Source of the DNA: Ruminiclostridium josui JCM 17888
Lineage (GTDB): Bacteria; Bacillota; Clostridia; Acetivibrionales; DSM-1351
DNA: 64,000 nucleotides
Direction: 5' to 3'
Assembly: GCF_000526495.1 (NCBI RefSeq)
Contig: NZ_JAGE01000001.1
Location: 2,290,001 to 2,354,000 of the forward strand
Positions 1-12,003 of the stretch are shown in pieces. Position 1 is the first letter of the stretch. Every line of letters begins with the position of its first letter. A program made the translations under genes and the position numbers. The notes under the pieces are model-generated. The model worked only from the letters and a program-made list of their open reading frames with translations. It did no database searches and had not been told where the DNA came from.

Positions 1-2799
<2,799 letters not shown>

Positions 2800-2911
2800 A
2801 AAGAAACAGGTATCAAAAAAGTAGAAGGTCTTAAAACTAGACAATGAGAGAGCTTCACATCTTCTTAGAAGAGTAACATTAATCAGTTCTGAAGGTACAA
2901 AGTACCTAATA

Positions 2912-3035
2912 AATCTTCTGGTGGAAATGACGAGATGGTCACACCCGTTCCCATACCGAACACGGCAGTTAAGCATCTCAGTGCCGATAATACTTGGCTG
3001 GAGACGGCCCGGGAAAGTAGGTCTCTGCCAGATTT
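2912..3035 (+). rRNA. 5S ribosomal RNA
   Basis: The conserved core CACACCCGTTCCCATACCGA sits at about 2941-2960, and the ends AAATCTTCTGG and CTGCCAGATTT pair as the closing helix. It lies 113 bases after the 23S rRNA in the usual 23S-5S order and is followed directly by a terminator. The end positions are set by the terminal helix and may be off by a few bases. Confidence 0.95.
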
Positions 3036-3041
3036 ATATGA

Positions 3042-3073
3042 AAGCCTCAAGTTCATTGCTTGAGGCTTTTTTA
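3042..3073 (+). terminator. rRNA operon terminator
   Basis: A 10-bp perfect stem (AAGCCTCAAG / CTTGAGGCTT) with a 7-base loop is followed by a run of T, immediately after 5S rRNA. Confidence 0.93.
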
Positions 3074-3109
3074 CATTATCTGATAAATGTACAAGTAAAA
3101 TAAAAATAC

Positions 3110-3133
3110 GTTAATTGAAAAGTTAAATTCCAC
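3110..3133 (+). repeat. Left terminal inverted repeat of the IS
   Basis: This 24-bp end matches the reverse complement of 4757-4780 at 20 of 24 positions. It ends with the motif TAAATTCCAC. Confidence 0.8.
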
Positions 3134-3300
3134 TGTAAATTTTAATTCCACAATGAAGAGTAAATTCCACTAAATCAAGTCTTTGAACTATATTCTTTGT
3201 GCCTGAAATATAGTATAATAAGCATACAGAAAATTGCTCTGAAGAAAAAATTGCATGGCAAACAGCCGACTGGAGGATTTTTTGTAAAACTAAATTCCAC
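3124..3300 (+). repeat. Subterminal TAAATTCCAC motif cluster (left end)
   Basis: The 10-mer TAAATTCCAC occurs exactly at 3124-3133, 3161-3170 and 3291-3300, with a one-mismatch copy at 3142-3151. The same motif is present in inverted orientation at the other end (4714-4723 and 4757-4766), plus a one-mismatch direct copy at 4732-4741. Repeated copies within the non-coding ends of an IS are most simply read as transposase binding sites. Confidence 0.75.
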
Positions 3301-3358
3301 TCGGAATAGAGTTGATATTGAGGTTTCTATCCGCAGTTTTAACTCTTGGTTTGTGTTT

Positions 3359-4659
3359 CTATTTCAGCAGTTTTGGTTTTAGGATGATATCGTCGCAGGA
3401 TATCTCTCTTAGTCCGAATGCATTTAATGCATGTTTTTCCAGTAGCAATTGAGCCAGTTCTAATGGGGTTCTACCATTTAGACTGGCTCTTGCTGTACTG
3501 TTAATATGATTTGCAAGTCTTGTTACATCCCATTGCGTTAGTTTATCAAAGGATGAGCCTTTGGGAAGAACAGAACGTATATATTCGTGGTTCTTTTCTA
3601 TACCTGGTTTTTGCCACGAAGCCATAGGATCACAAAAAAATATGGATGTGCGTATGGTATTATCAATCCCACATTCCAGTCCTTCTGGGTTTGAAAATTC
3701 CGTACCTCTGTCTGTTAAAATAACTGGAAATGTGTTGTAGAAGCCGATAGGAGACATTTTTTCTTCCAGATGGTCAAATGTTTTTTAACAGAAGTTGCTG
3801 TCTTATCTGGCAATAGATAAATTAACATCAATTTGCAGCTGCGAAAGAATAATGTAAGTAGTACTTTTTGGCTACCCTCACAACCGACTACTGTATCCAT
3901 TTCAACAACATTCGTCTCTGGATGGGCTTCCATATATTTCATGAAATCATTATAAGTTCGTCCTTCAAAAATCCCTGTATCTTTGGCTTTTGGTCTGTCT
4001 TGTTTGCGAGGCTTATACTTTACTTTTCTGGGGAGATCAATGTTTTTCACAGATAACACACCAGATGCAATATAATTATAAATTGTTTTTTCAGAACATT
4101 TTATTTCGGGATGATTTTTAAGTATTTGGTACGGAGTCTGCCCCTGCAAAATTAAAGGTGTGACAATTGCATCCATCTGATTAAGTGAATCTTCAGATAT
4201 ATTGATTCCATTTCTAGATTCAACAAGGATAGTCTTATATTGACGATTAGCCTGAGTTGCTTTGTAGAAATATTTATCAAGCCTGCATCCAGCTTTTTTA
4301 GAACAACCGTTACAAACAAAAGGAGCCTTTACTACTTTACTGCATATTTCATTTTTAAACTGGTCACAATGGGTATTACAAGCATTACATGTTCTGCATT
4401 GCTTCTTACAAGCAACAGTACGTTTGCAGACATTTGTAAGGCCACATTTACCACGATGAACACAATGATTATGGGATACAAAATTGTTTCTAGAAGTAAG
4501 AGAACGGTGTTTCTTGACTTCCTTTGAAACAGTAGTAGGGTCTTTGCACAAATATTTCGCAATCACTTTAAAAGGTAAATTGTTGTCTAGTGATTTTTCA
4601 ATAAAAATCCTATTATCTAGGGTAAGATGTTTTTGGTTTCCTGGTATTAAATTAGACAT
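3359..4659 (-). pseudogene. IS30-like DDE transposase, split by a -1 frameshift
   Basis: The first part (4659 down to 3715) starts at ATG after AAAGGAGTTAATT. It encodes an N-terminal helix-turn-helix region, a cysteine-rich segment of roughly 90 residues with several CxxC pairs (a likely zinc-binding insert), and the first catalytic Asp (VVEMDTVVG). The second part (3757 down to 3359) supplies the second Asp (ILTDRGTEF) and the catalytic Glu (EKNHEYIR). The frames join at a run of six A on the coding strand (plus-strand positions 3781-3786): one more A would give a continuous SVKKTFDHLEEKM. It is therefore either a one-base deletion that kills the gene or a slippery -1 frameshift site. Most IS30 transposases are single ORFs, so I favour inactivation. 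Confidence 0.8.
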
Positions 4660-4756
4660 AATTAACTCCTTTCACTGCGGATTGGGAAACCAAAATTAAT
4701 TATACATGAAGTAGTGGAATTTACGTAAGACTAAATTCTACTCTAATTTTTTAAAA

Positions 4757-4780
4757 GTGGAATTTACTTTTTCATTCAAC
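4757..4780 (-). repeat. Right terminal inverted repeat of the IS
   Basis: This is the mirror of 3110-3133 (20 of 24 identical). A further GTGGAATTTA copy lies inside the element at 4714-4723. Confidence 0.8.
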
Positions 4781-4808
4781 ATAAAATAAAAATATATTTT
4801 AAAACTAC

Positions 4809-4837
4809 TTGCAAATATAAAAAATATGTAGTAAAAT
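4809..4837 (+). promoter_or_regulatory. Sigma-A promoter of the S10 ribosomal superoperon
   Basis: A TTGCAA -35 box (4809-4814), a 17-base spacer and a TAAAAT -10 box (4832-4837) lie about 275 bases before rpsJ, just downstream of the IS. Transcription would start near 4844. Confidence 0.7.
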
Positions 4838-4843
4838 ATTGAA

Positions 4844-5112
4844 TGTTGTGGCGTGGCATACGATGACGCAGGAGATTGCTATTCTTAGAAATAGGTAACT
4901 TTTGCTGAGAATGTCCGATTCAAGAAACCGGGCGACAAGTCACTGTACATTTTGAAGTGTAATATAATCGCTTTAAATGCCCAGGTTAAGTTTGTCCAAT
5001 TAGGATAAGAACGATCCTGGGTTTTTATATAAAACGTTATGAAACACCCGGCATAGTGTACAGACAAAACTTGTTGTACGTGACAAAATCCAACGTACGA
5101 GGAGGTTTATGT
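4844..5112 (+). promoter_or_regulatory. Structured S10 leader with terminator-like hairpin
   Basis: This stretch (with 4782-4843 upstream) has no gene. It is the presumed untranslated leader of rpsJ. It holds a hairpin with stem CCCAGG (4980-4985) / CCTGGG (5016-5021) followed by TTTTT (5022-5026), which has the form of an intrinsic terminator, with a smaller TCC/GGA hairpin in its loop. A terminator inside the leader of an essential operon suggests attenuation, perhaps by a ribosomal protein as known for the S10 leader of enterobacteria (L4), but the sequences are not alike and the regulator is unknown. Confidence 0.55.
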
Positions 5113-5424
5113 ATGTCAAACAAACAGAAAATACGTATCAGACTAAAGGCGTTCGATCATCAGGTGCTTGATCAGTCAGCTGAGAAGATCGTTGAAACTG
5201 CTAAAAGGACAGGCGCGAAGGTTTCAGGACCTGTACCGCTTCCTACTGAGAAAGAGATTATTACAATCTTGAGAGCTCCACATAAATATAAGGACTCAAG
5301 AGAGCAGTTTGAAATGAGAACTCATAAGAGATTGATAGATGTAGTTTTACCAACGCCAAAGACTGTTGACGCATTAATGAGGTTGGATCTTCCAGCTGGT
5401 GTAGACATTGAGATTAAATTATAA
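5113..5424 (+). CDS. rpsJ: 30S ribosomal protein S10
   Basis: This protein of 103 residues is the first gene of the superoperon. It is a small-subunit head protein and also the NusE transcription antitermination factor. The ATG at 5113 was chosen because it follows GGAGGTTTATGT at normal spacing and gives the usual N-terminus ([17 protein letters not shown]). An upstream in-frame codon at 5056 has no ribosome site. Length and sequence are standard (C-terminal [13 protein letters not shown]), and rplC follows after 109 bases. Confidence 0.97.
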   Translation: MSNKQKIRIRLKAFDHQVLDQSAEKIVETAKRTGAKVSGPVPLPTEKEIITILRAPHKYKDSREQFEMRTHKRLIDVVLPTPKTVDALMRLDLPAGVDIEIKL

Positions 5425-5533
5425 TTTTAAATAATTTGAAGAAATTAATGTCAAGCTAGTCTACAGAGTTAAGTGTTAATAGTAGGTCATGTTCATAGAA
5501 AATATGAACCAATAACCATAGGAGGTAATTTTA

Positions 5534-6172
5534 ATGAAAAAAGCAATGTTAGGTAAGAAAATTGGAATGACTCAAATATTTGATGAAAATGGTTTGGTTA
5601 TACCAGTTACAGTTGTAGAAGCAGGCCCATTAACAGTTGTTCAAAAGAAGACTGTTGAAACTGACGGATATGATGCTATAAAGGTTGGATATCAGAAGAT
5701 TGAAGAAAAAAAACTCAGCAAACCTGCTTTAGGTCAGTTCAGTAAGACTAAGCTTGCTCCAATGAAGTATCTAAGAGAATTCAGACTGGAAGATATATCA
5801 AGTTTTGAAGTTGGTCAGGAAATTAAAGTTGAGGATATGTTCCAATCTGGAGATAAAATAGATGTAAGCGGTGTTTCAAAAGGTAAAGGATTTCAAGGTA
5901 CTATTAAGAGATACGGTCAAAAGGGTGGTAGAGAAACTCACGGTTCAATGTATCATAGAAGAGTTGGTTCCATGAGTGCTAACACCAATCCGGCAAGAGT
6001 ATTTAAGGGCAAGAAGTTGCCAGGTCATATGGGTATGGACAACACTACAGTTCAAAATCTTGAAGTTGTTAGAGTTGATGCAGAAAGAAACCTTATTCTT
6101 GTAAAAGGTGCTCTTCCAGGACCTAAAGGTGGATTGCTTGTTATTAAAAGTACGGTTAAATCCGGTAAATAA
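5534..6172 (+). CDS. rplC: 50S ribosomal protein L3
   Basis: This 212-residue protein is an early assembly protein that binds 23S rRNA near its 3' end and reaches towards the peptidyl-transferase centre. The N-terminus [15 protein letters not shown] and the central glycine-rich loop containing [12 protein letters not shown] and the PGHMG segment are characteristic. The ATG follows ATAGGAGGTAATTTT. It is second in the S10 operon, 24 bases before rplD. Confidence 0.98.
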   Translation: MKKAMLGKKIGMTQIFDENGLVIPVTVVEAGPLTVVQKKTVETDGYDAIKVGYQKIEEKKLSKPALGQFSKTKLAPMKYLREFRLEDISSFEVGQEIKVEDMFQSGDKIDVSGVSKGKGFQGTIKRYGQKGGRETHGSMYHRRVGSMSANTNPARVFKGKKLPGHMGMDNTTVQNLEVVRVDAERNLILVKGALPGPKGGLLVIKSTVKSGK

Positions 6173-6196
6173 TAACGTGAAGGGAGGAAGTAACAC

Positions 6197-6820
6197 ATGC
6201 CAAAGGTTGATTTATATAACATGAAAGGTGAAGTAGTTGGAGATATTCAACTTTGCGATAATGTTTTTGGTGCAGAAGTAAATAAAGAAGTACTTCACGC
6301 AGTAGTAGTAAATCAGTTAGCAAATAAAAGGCAAGGTACTCAGTCAACAAAAACCAAGAGTGAAGTTAGAGGTGGCGGTAAGAAGCCATGGAGACAAAAG
6401 GGAACCGGTCGTGCAAGACAGGGAAGTATCCGTTCAGCACAGTGGATTAAAGGTGGTATAGTATTAGGACCTAAGCCACGTAGCTACAGATACACTATGC
6501 CAAAGAAAGTAAAACGTATTGCAATGAAATCAGCATTAACATCAAAGGTTTCAGGAAATGAAATTTTTGTTTTGGATGCTTTGACATTAGATGCAATTAA
6601 GACTAAGTCAATGGTGGGTGTACTTAACAGTTTGAAGGTTGATTCAAGTGCTTTAATAGTAATTGACTCAAAGAATGAAAACGTTGTTAAGTCTGCTAGA
6701 AACATACCAGGAGTAAAAACAGCATATGTAAATACTCTTAATGTATTTGATATATTGAAATATGATAAGTTCATTATAACAAAGGATGCTGTTGAAAAGG
6801 TTGAGGAGGTGTACGCATAA
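6197..6820 (+). CDS. rplD: 50S ribosomal protein L4
   Basis: This 207-residue protein lines the peptide exit tunnel and in some bacteria represses the S10 operon. The tunnel loop region is seen as [20 protein letters not shown]. The ATG follows AGGGAGGAAGTAACAC. Its stop codon shares one base with the start of rplW, so the two are translationally coupled. Confidence 0.98.
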   Translation: MPKVDLYNMKGEVVGDIQLCDNVFGAEVNKEVLHAVVVNQLANKRQGTQSTKTKSEVRGGGKKPWRQKGTGRARQGSIRSAQWIKGGIVLGPKPRSYRYTMPKKVKRIAMKSALTSKVSGNEIFVLDALTLDAIKTKSMVGVLNSLKVDSSALIVIDSKNENVVKSARNIPGVKTAYVNTLNVFDILKYDKFIITKDAVEKVEEVYA

Positions 6821-7173
6821 TGAGATTACCACAAGACATAATTTTAAAGCCATATATAACTGAGAAAAGTAATATGGAAATAGCTGCTGGTAAGTACACT
6901 TTTATCGTTGATGTAAAATCAACAAAAACCGAAATTAAAAAGGCAGTTGAAGCATTATTCAGCGTTAAAGTATTACAAGTTAATACAATGAACTTTGACG
7001 GTAAAATTAAGCGCACAGGTGTTCACGAAGGACCTCGTCCAGCTTGGAAAAAGGCAATCGTTAAAATCGATACTGATCCAAAGCCTGTTGAATACTTGAC
7101 AAAGGGCGGCAAGACTGTAACAAATAATAAGAAATATAAAACTAGCATCGAAGAATTTGGCGTTGCTCAGTAA
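6820..7173 (+). CDS. rplW: 50S ribosomal protein L23
   Basis: This 117-residue protein sits at the exit tunnel mouth and is the docking site for trigger factor and SRP. The N-terminus (DIILKPYITEKS) is typical. The start codon overlaps the rplD stop (TAATG) after GGAGGTGTACGCA. At 117 residues it is a little longer than many bacterial L23 proteins because of a C-terminal tail. Confidence 0.97.
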   Translation: MRLPQDIILKPYITEKSNMEIAAGKYTFIVDVKSTKTEIKKAVEALFSVKVLQVNTMNFDGKIKRTGVHEGPRPAWKKAIVKIDTDPKPVEYLTKGGKTVTNNKKYKTSIEEFGVAQ

Positions 7174-7204
7174 TTAAGCCAGGTTATAAAAGGAGTGAGA
7201 AGAG

Positions 7205-8038
7205 ATGGCATTAAAAAAGTATAGTCCTACTTCTCCATCCAGAAGGTTTATGACAGTAATGGATTACTCAGAGTTATCAAAAGTTGAACCTGAAAAGTCA
7301 TTGCTGGAACCTCTGAAGAAAAATGGAGGAAGAAACTCTTATGGTAGGATTACTGTTCGTCATCAAGGCGGCGGTAACAGACAAAAATACAGAGTTATAG
7401 ATTTTAAAAGAGACAAAGATGGAATCAAGGCAAAGGTTGCTACAATCGAGTATGATCCAAACAGGACTGCAAATATTGCGCTTCTTAACTATTTAGATGG
7501 TGAAAAGAGATATATTCTTGCACCAGTTGGATTAAGTGTAGGCGATATTGTTGAATCAGGAGAATCAGCGGATATCAAACCAGGTAACGCACTTCCTCTT
7601 GCAAATATTCCTGTAGGTTCATTGATTCATAATATTGAACTTAAGCCAGGTAAGGGTGGCCAGATGGTTAGAGCTGCAGGAAATGCTGCTCAGTTAATGG
7701 CTAAAGAGGGCGATTATGCTCAGGTAAGACTTCCTTCTGGTGAAGTTCGTATGATTAGAATCAATTGTAAAGCTACAATTGGTCAAGTTGGAAACCTTGA
7801 ACATGAAAATGTGTCTTTAGGTAAGGCAGGAAGAAAAAGATGGATGGGTATCAGACCTACAGTACGTGGTGTTGTTATGAACCCAGTTGATCACCCTCAC
7901 GGTGGTGGAGAAGGTAAATCACCTATCGGTAGACCAAGTCCTGTAACACCTTGGGGTAAACCAACTCTTGGCTTGAAGACTAGAAAGAAGAAAAACAAGT
8001 CAGATAAGTTTATTGTTAAGAGAAGAAATCAAAAGTAA
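7205..8038 (+). CDS. rplB: 50S ribosomal protein L2
   Basis: This 277-residue protein is needed for subunit association and peptidyl transfer. The conserved C-terminal block [20 protein letters not shown], with its essential histidine, is intact, as is the N-terminal [14 protein letters not shown]. The ATG is preceded by AAGGAGTGAGAAG. An inverted-repeat hairpin (8050-8086) lies between it and rpsS. Confidence 0.98.
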   Translation: MALKKYSPTSPSRRFMTVMDYSELSKVEPEKSLLEPLKKNGGRNSYGRITVRHQGGGNRQKYRVIDFKRDKDGIKAKVATIEYDPNRTANIALLNYLDGEKRYILAPVGLSVGDIVESGESADIKPGNALPLANIPVGSLIHNIELKPGKGGQMVRAAGNAAQLMAKEGDYAQVRLPSGEVRMIRINCKATIGQVGNLEHENVSLGKAGRKRWMGIRPTVRGVVMNPVDHPHGGGEGKSPIGRPSPVTPWGKPTLGLKTRKKKNKSDKFIVKRRNQK

Positions 8039-8049
8039 TATATCGGGAT

Positions 8050-8086
8050 ATTTGGAAGTAAGAGCGGTTTAACCGCTCCGCCAAAT
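8050..8086 (+). promoter_or_regulatory. Nested hairpin between rplB and rpsS
   Basis: GAGCGGTT (8062-8069) pairs perfectly with AACCGCTC (8071-8078), nested inside ATTTGG / CCAAAT (8050-8055 and 8081-8086). No T run follows, so it is not a terminator. It may be an RNA processing or ribosomal-protein binding site inside the operon. Confidence 0.5.
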
Positions 8087-8122
8087 CCTATGAGATGGCG
8101 GCGAAGGGAGGATTTTAGAATA

Positions 8123-8404
8123 ATGAGTAGATCAGTTAAAAAGGGACCTTACGTGCTTGATTCATTACTTAAGAAAATTGAAGAAATGAATAAAGCAAAT
8201 GATAAGAAAGTTATCAAGACCTGGTCAAGGGCTTCAACTATATTCCCTCAGATGGTCGGACACACAATTGCTGTTCATGACGGAAAGAAGCATGTTCCTG
8301 TATATATAACAGAAGAAATGGTTGGTCATAAGCTTGGTGAATTTGCACCAACTAGAACATATAAGGGACATAGTGGTAACGAGAAGTCTACTTCTCTAAG
8401 GTAA
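8123..8404 (+). CDS. rpsS: 30S ribosomal protein S19
   Basis: This 93-residue protein lies in the 30S head next to S13. The N-terminus [19 protein letters not shown] and the C-terminal [15 protein letters not shown] are diagnostic. The ATG at 8123 follows AGGGAGGATTTTAGAATA. The open frame extends upstream to 8090, but those residues are not part of the family. Confidence 0.97.
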   Translation: MSRSVKKGPYVLDSLLKKIEEMNKANDKKVIKTWSRASTIFPQMVGHTIAVHDGKKHVPVYITEEMVGHKLGEFAPTRTYKGHSGNEKSTSLR

Positions 8405-8467
8405 CAAAAAAATTTTTTGATACTGAGAGTTTAAGTTTAAGATTAGAACTGAAAGGAGGCTATTCAG

Positions 8468-8944
8468 TTGGAGAAAAAAGTATTGTCCAAAGAGGAGCTA
8501 TTAAAGAATAAAGATCAGATTTTGGCTGAACAAAATGCTAAGCATACTAAGTCAAATAAGCCTACACTTCTTACTAAGAAAGAGAGAAAAGTTCTTGGAA
8601 TTGGTAAAGATGAAGGAAGAGCAGTTTTAAAATATGCACGTATATCGTCCAGAAAGGTTAAAATCGTTTTAGATTTGATAAAAAATAAGGGTATTGATGA
8701 GGCTTATGCTATTCTCAAATTTACACCTAAGGCTGCATCAGAAGTTTTGTACAAGCTTCTAAAATCAGCGGAGGCAAATGCTGTTAACAATAATAGCTTG
8801 AATCATGATAACCTTTATATTGCAGAAGCTTTTGCAACTCAAGGGCCAACATTAAAAAGAATTATGCCACGTGCTCAAGGTAGAGCATTTAGAATTCAAA
8901 AAAGAACCAGCCATATAACATTGGTTGTAAAGGAAAGAGAATAA
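8468..8944 (+). CDS. rplV: 50S ribosomal protein L22 with long N-terminal extension
   Basis: The C-terminal 110 residues are ordinary L22, starting at [20 protein letters not shown] and ending with the tunnel-wall hairpin [20 protein letters not shown]. They are preceded by about 48 lysine- and glutamate-rich residues absent from typical L22 proteins (about 110 residues). The TTG start at 8468 follows AAAGGAGGCTATTCAG. There is no in-frame ATG closer to the conserved core, so the extension appears to be translated. It is probably disordered and solvent-exposed, and its role is unknown. Confidence 0.95.
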   Translation: MEKKVLSKEELLKNKDQILAEQNAKHTKSNKPTLLTKKERKVLGIGKDEGRAVLKYARISSRKVKIVLDLIKNKGIDEAYAILKFTPKAASEVLYKLLKSAEANAVNNNSLNHDNLYIAEAFATQGPTLKRIMPRAQGRAFRIQKRTSHITLVVKERE

Positions 8945-8963
8945 GCGAGAAGGAGGTTGGGTA

Positions 8964-9632
8964 ATGGGCCAGAAAGTAAATCCTCATGGATTAAGAATTG
9001 GAATCATTAAAGATTGGGATACAAAATGGTATGCTAATGATAAATCTTTTAGCAGCTATCTTGTTGAAGATGTGAAAATAAGAAATTTCATAAAAAAGAA
9101 ACTTTATATTTCAGGTATTTCTAGAATTGAGATAGACCGTGCCGCTAATAAGGTGAAAATTAATGTAAATACTGCAAAGCCAGGACTTGTAATAGGCAAG
9201 GGTGGCCAAGGTATTGAAGAGCTTAGAAAAGAAGTAGAAAAAATGACAGGAAAGAGCGTTCTGATTAATATCACAGAGATTAAAGTTCCTGAAATGGATG
9301 CTCAGCTTGTTGCAGAAAATATTGCATCACAGCTCGAAAAACGTATATCTTTCAGAAGAGCAATGAAGCAAGCTATGTCAAGAACAATGAAGCTCGGCGC
9401 AAAGGGTATCAAGACTGCATGTTCAGGAAGACTTGGCGGTGCTGAAATCGCAAGAACTGAACATTACCATGAAGGTACTATTCCTCTGCAAACACTTCGT
9501 GCTGATATAGACTACGGTTTTGCTGAAGCAGACACAACTTATGGTAAGATTGGTGTCAAGGTATGGATATATAAAGGAGAAGTTCTTCCTGCTGTCAAAA
9601 GAGACAGAAAAGCGGAAGGAGGAGATAAGTAA
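8964..9632 (+). CDS. rpsC: 30S ribosomal protein S3
   Basis: This 222-residue protein forms part of the mRNA entry channel and has helicase activity with S4. The N-terminus [19 protein letters not shown] and the KH-domain signature [20 protein letters not shown] are clear. The ATG follows AAGGAGGTTGGGTA. The stop codon overlaps the start of rplP. Confidence 0.98.
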   Translation: MGQKVNPHGLRIGIIKDWDTKWYANDKSFSSYLVEDVKIRNFIKKKLYISGISRIEIDRAANKVKINVNTAKPGLVIGKGGQGIEELRKEVEKMTGKSVLINITEIKVPEMDAQLVAENIASQLEKRISFRRAMKQAMSRTMKLGAKGIKTACSGRLGGAEIARTEHYHEGTIPLQTLRADIDYGFAEADTTYGKIGVKVWIYKGEVLPAVKRDRKAEGGDK

Positions 9633-10069
9633 TGTTAATGCCCAAAAGAGTAAAACATAGAAGGGTTCACAGAGGTAGAATGACCGGAAGAGCTACTAGA
9701 GGTAACTACGTTAGCAACGGTGATTTCGGAATTCAGGCTTTAGAACCTGCTTGGATAACAAGCAACCAGATTGAGGCTGCCAGAATAGCGATGACTCGTT
9801 TCATCAAACGTGGTGGTAAGGTTTGGATTAAAATATTCCCTGATAAGCCGGTAACAAAGAAACCAGCTGAAACTCGTATGGGTAGTGGTAAAGGTTCACC
9901 GGAGTATTGGGTAGCAGTAGTAAAACCTGGAAGAGTATTATTTGAGATTGCGGGAGTACCTGAAGAGACAGCTAGAGAGGCATTAAGACTCGCTATGCAC
10001 AAACTTCCGGTTAAATGTAAATTTGTAACCCGCGAGAAAGAAATGGGTGGTGAAGCAAATGAAAGCTAG
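9632..10069 (+). CDS. rplP: 50S ribosomal protein L16
   Basis: This 145-residue protein binds near the A-site tRNA elbow and helps shape the peptidyl-transferase centre. The N-terminus [20 protein letters not shown] and the central [19 protein letters not shown] are typical. The ATG at 9632 overlaps the rpsC stop and follows GGAGGAGATAAGTA. The 3' end overlaps rpmC by 11 bases. Confidence 0.98.
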   Translation: MLMPKRVKHRRVHRGRMTGRATRGNYVSNGDFGIQALEPAWITSNQIEAARIAMTRFIKRGGKVWIKIFPDKPVTKKPAETRMGSGKGSPEYWVAVVKPGRVLFEIAGVPEETAREALRLAMHKLPVKCKFVTREKEMGGEANES

Positions 10070-10259
10070 TGAAATCAGAGAAAAGGATATTGTTGAATTA
10101 AACAAGGAATTGGGCGAATTAAAGTCTGAACTCTTTAAGCTTAGATTTCAGCTTGCTACAAATCAGCTTGAGAACCCAATGAAACTTAAGGATGTTAAAA
10201 AATCCATTGCCAGAGTTAAAACAATAATAAGGGAAAAAGAGCTTAGCGATAACAAGTAA
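10059..10259 (+). CDS. rpmC: 50S ribosomal protein L29
   Basis: This small two-helix protein of 66 residues lies near the exit tunnel ([20 protein letters not shown]). The ATG at 10059 is preferred over the upstream GTG at 10047 because it gives the family N-terminus and follows GGGTGGTGAAGCAA. It overlaps the end of rplP. Confidence 0.95.
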   Translation: MKASEIREKDIVELNKELGELKSELFKLRFQLATNQLENPMKLKDVKKSIARVKTIIREKELSDNK

Positions 10260-10318
10260 TAGCTGTTTGCTAAAGTAATTGAAAAACCTTAACCATAATG
10301 AATAACGTCAGTTATGTT

Positions 10319-10351
10319 CTTTGTAGTACATCAATTGATAGTATTACAAAG
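10319..10351 (+). promoter_or_regulatory. Hairpin in the rpmC-rpsQ gap
   Basis: CTTTGTAGTA (10319-10328) pairs with TATTACAAAG (10342-10351) apart from one wobble. It lies in an unusually wide 120-base gap inside an otherwise tight operon. No T run follows. An RNA processing or binding site is possible. Confidence 0.4.
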
Positions 10352-10379
10352 ATGAGTATTCGGAAGGAGGTAATTCCAC

Positions 10380-10637
10380 TTGGTTGAAAGAGCTTTAAGA
10401 AAGACTAGGGTTGGCAAAGTTGTCAGCAATAAGATGGATAAAACTATTGTTGTTGCTATAGAAACTAGTGTAAAGCATCCGTTATACGGAAAAATTGTTA
10501 AGAGAACTTACAAACTAAAGGCACATGATGAAGAAAATCAATGCCAGATTGGTGATAAAGTTAAAGTAATGGAAACAAGACCATTAAGTAAGGAAAAGAG
10601 ATGGAGACTTGTTGAAATCGTTGAAAAGGCACAATAA
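10380..10637 (+). CDS. rpsQ: 30S ribosomal protein S17
   Basis: This 85-residue primary 16S rRNA binder has an OB fold, with [19 protein letters not shown] and the C-terminal [17 protein letters not shown]. The TTG start at 10380 stands 8 bases after GAAGGAGGT. It is separated from rpmC by 120 bases but clearly belongs to the same operon order. Confidence 0.96.
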   Translation: MVERALRKTRVGKVVSNKMDKTIVVAIETSVKHPLYGKIVKRTYKLKAHDEENQCQIGDKVKVMETRPLSKEKRWRLVEIVEKAQ

Positions 10638-10680
10638 TGTATGTGCAGTCTGAGCAGAAATTTTGGAAGGAGGTACCACT

Positions 10681-11049
10681 ATGATTCAAGTTCAGTCTAG
10701 AATGAAAGTAGCTGATAATACCGGAGCTAAAGAACTTATGTGTATAAAAGTTCTTGGCGGTTCTTGGAGAAAGTATGCTAATATAGGGGATGTTGTAGTA
10801 GCTTCAGTTAAAAATGCAACACCCGGCGGTGTTGTAAAAAAAGGTGACGTTGTAAAGTGCGTTATTGTACGCTCTAAGAAAGGCGTTAGAAGACCTGACG
10901 GTTCTTACATCAGATTTGATGAAAACGCTGCAGTTATAATTAAAGAAGATAAGAACCCAAGAGGAACTCGTATATTTGGACCTGTTGCAAGAGAATTAAG
11001 AGATAAGGACTTTATGAAAATTCTTTCTCTTGCACCGGAAGTATTGTAA
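10681..11049 (+). CDS. rplN: 50S ribosomal protein L14
   Basis: This 122-residue protein is at the subunit interface. The sequence [19 protein letters not shown] and the C-terminal [20 protein letters not shown] are diagnostic. The ATG at 10681 follows GAAGGAGGTACCACT. An upstream in-frame codon at 10663 lies inside the gap and is not used. Confidence 0.98.
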   Translation: MIQVQSRMKVADNTGAKELMCIKVLGGSWRKYANIGDVVVASVKNATPGGVVKKGDVVKCVIVRSKKGVRRPDGSYIRFDENAAVIIKEDKNPRGTRIFGPVARELRDKDFMKILSLAPEVL

Positions 11050-11067
11050 GGAAGGAGGCGGCTTAAT

Positions 11068-11418
11068 TTGGCAAATAAAGTTCATGTAAAAAAGGATGAC
11101 ACAGTTCTTGTGCTTTCAGGAAAAGATAGAGGCAAGAAGGGCAAGGTATTAAGCGTAAATCCTTCTACTAATCAAGTACTTGTTGAAGGCGTTAACATGT
11201 CAACAAAGCACAAAAAGCCCAGAGGAAAATATCAACAAGGTGGCATAATTCATCAGGAGTCACATATAGACAGTTCAAACGTTATGTTAGTTTGTGATAA
11301 ATGTGGTAAGCCTACCAAAGTTGCAAAGAAAATTCTCGACAATGGGCAGAAGGCTAGAACTTGTAAGAAGTGTGACGAGATTATTGATATAGTATTAGAT
11401 AAAAACAAAGACGGTTAA
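11068..11418 (+). CDS. rplX: 50S ribosomal protein L24
   Basis: This 116-residue assembly-initiator protein has an N-terminal KOW domain ([20 protein letters not shown]). The C-terminal part carries two CxxC pairs ([13 protein letters not shown] and CKKCDEII), a zinc-ribbon form seen in some bacterial L24 proteins. The TTG start at 11068 follows GGAAGGAGGCGGCTTAAT. Confidence 0.96.
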   Translation: MANKVHVKKDDTVLVLSGKDRGKKGKVLSVNPSTNQVLVEGVNMSTKHKKPRGKYQQGGIIHQESHIDSSNVMLVCDKCGKPTKVAKKILDNGQKARTCKKCDEIIDIVLDKNKDG

Positions 11419-11445
11419 TAGCACTGCCGAAAGGAGGTATAGCAA

Positions 11446-11988
11446 ATGGCAAGGTTAAAAGATAAATATCTTAATGAAGCAGTTCCTGCTTTGAAAGATA
11501 AGTTTAAATATAGCAGTATCATGCAGGTTCCAAAGCTTGAAAAAGTAGTTCTTAACATGGGAGTTGGAGAAGTTAAAGACAACCCAAAGGCTATGGATTC
11601 AGCAGTAAATGATTTGACATTGATTACCGGACAAAAGCCGATTGTAACCAAGGCTAAAAAGTCAGTAGCGGCATTTAAATTAAGACAAGGAATGAATATT
11701 GGTTGTAAGGTTACATTAAGAGGCGACAGAATGTATGAATTCGTTGATAAACTCTTTAATGTAGCCATTCCTAGAGTAAGAGACTTCAGAGGTCTTTCTA
11801 ACAACTCATTTGATGGTAGAGGAAATTACTCTATGGGTGTCAAGGACCAGCTAATATTCCCTGAAATTGAGTATGACAAGGTTGATAAGCTAAGAGGAAT
11901 GGATATCGTTTTTGTAACTACGGCTAAGAGTGATGAAGAAGCTAAAGAGCTTTTAAAATTACTTGGTATGCCATTCAGCCAGAGCTAA
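11446..11988 (+). CDS. rplE: 50S ribosomal protein L5
   Basis: This 180-residue protein binds 5S rRNA in the central protuberance. The conserved [14 protein letters not shown] and the C-terminal [20 protein letters not shown] are present. The ATG follows AAAGGAGGTATAGCAA. Confidence 0.98.
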   Translation: MARLKDKYLNEAVPALKDKFKYSSIMQVPKLEKVVLNMGVGEVKDNPKAMDSAVNDLTLITGQKPIVTKAKKSVAAFKLRQGMNIGCKVTLRGDRMYEFVDKLFNVAIPRVRDFRGLSNNSFDGRGNYSMGVKDQLIFPEIEYDKVDKLRGMDIVFVTTAKSDEEAKELLKLLGMPFSQS

Positions 11989-12003
11989 GGAGGGATTGAA
12001 GGC

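Larger units (their letters stand above)
3109..4781 (-). mobile_element. IS30-like insertion sequence
   Basis: The element carries a single frameshifted DDE transposase on the minus strand. Its ends are inverted repeats of 24 bp (3110-3133 and 4757-4780) matching at 20 positions. The same 13-bp sequence TAAAATAAAAATA lies just outside both ends (3096-3108 and 4782-4794), which looks like a target duplication, although the DNA is AT-rich and IS30 members usually duplicate only 2-4 bp. It landed between the rRNA terminator and the S10 operon promoter, whose -35 box begins 28 bases beyond the right end. Confidence 0.85.

Noticed and set aside
3197-3382. Plus-strand ORF in the left part of the IS
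   Set aside because: It overlaps the subterminal motif region and runs antisense to the transposase end, without a ribosome site or family.
4240-4527. Plus-strand ORF opposite the transposase
   Set aside because: It is the shadow of the cysteine-rich part of the transposase on the other strand.
3124-4766. Repeated TAAATTCCAC motif as a CRISPR-like array
   Set aside because: Only 10 bp long, irregularly spaced, in both orientations and confined to IS ends; no cas genes nearby.
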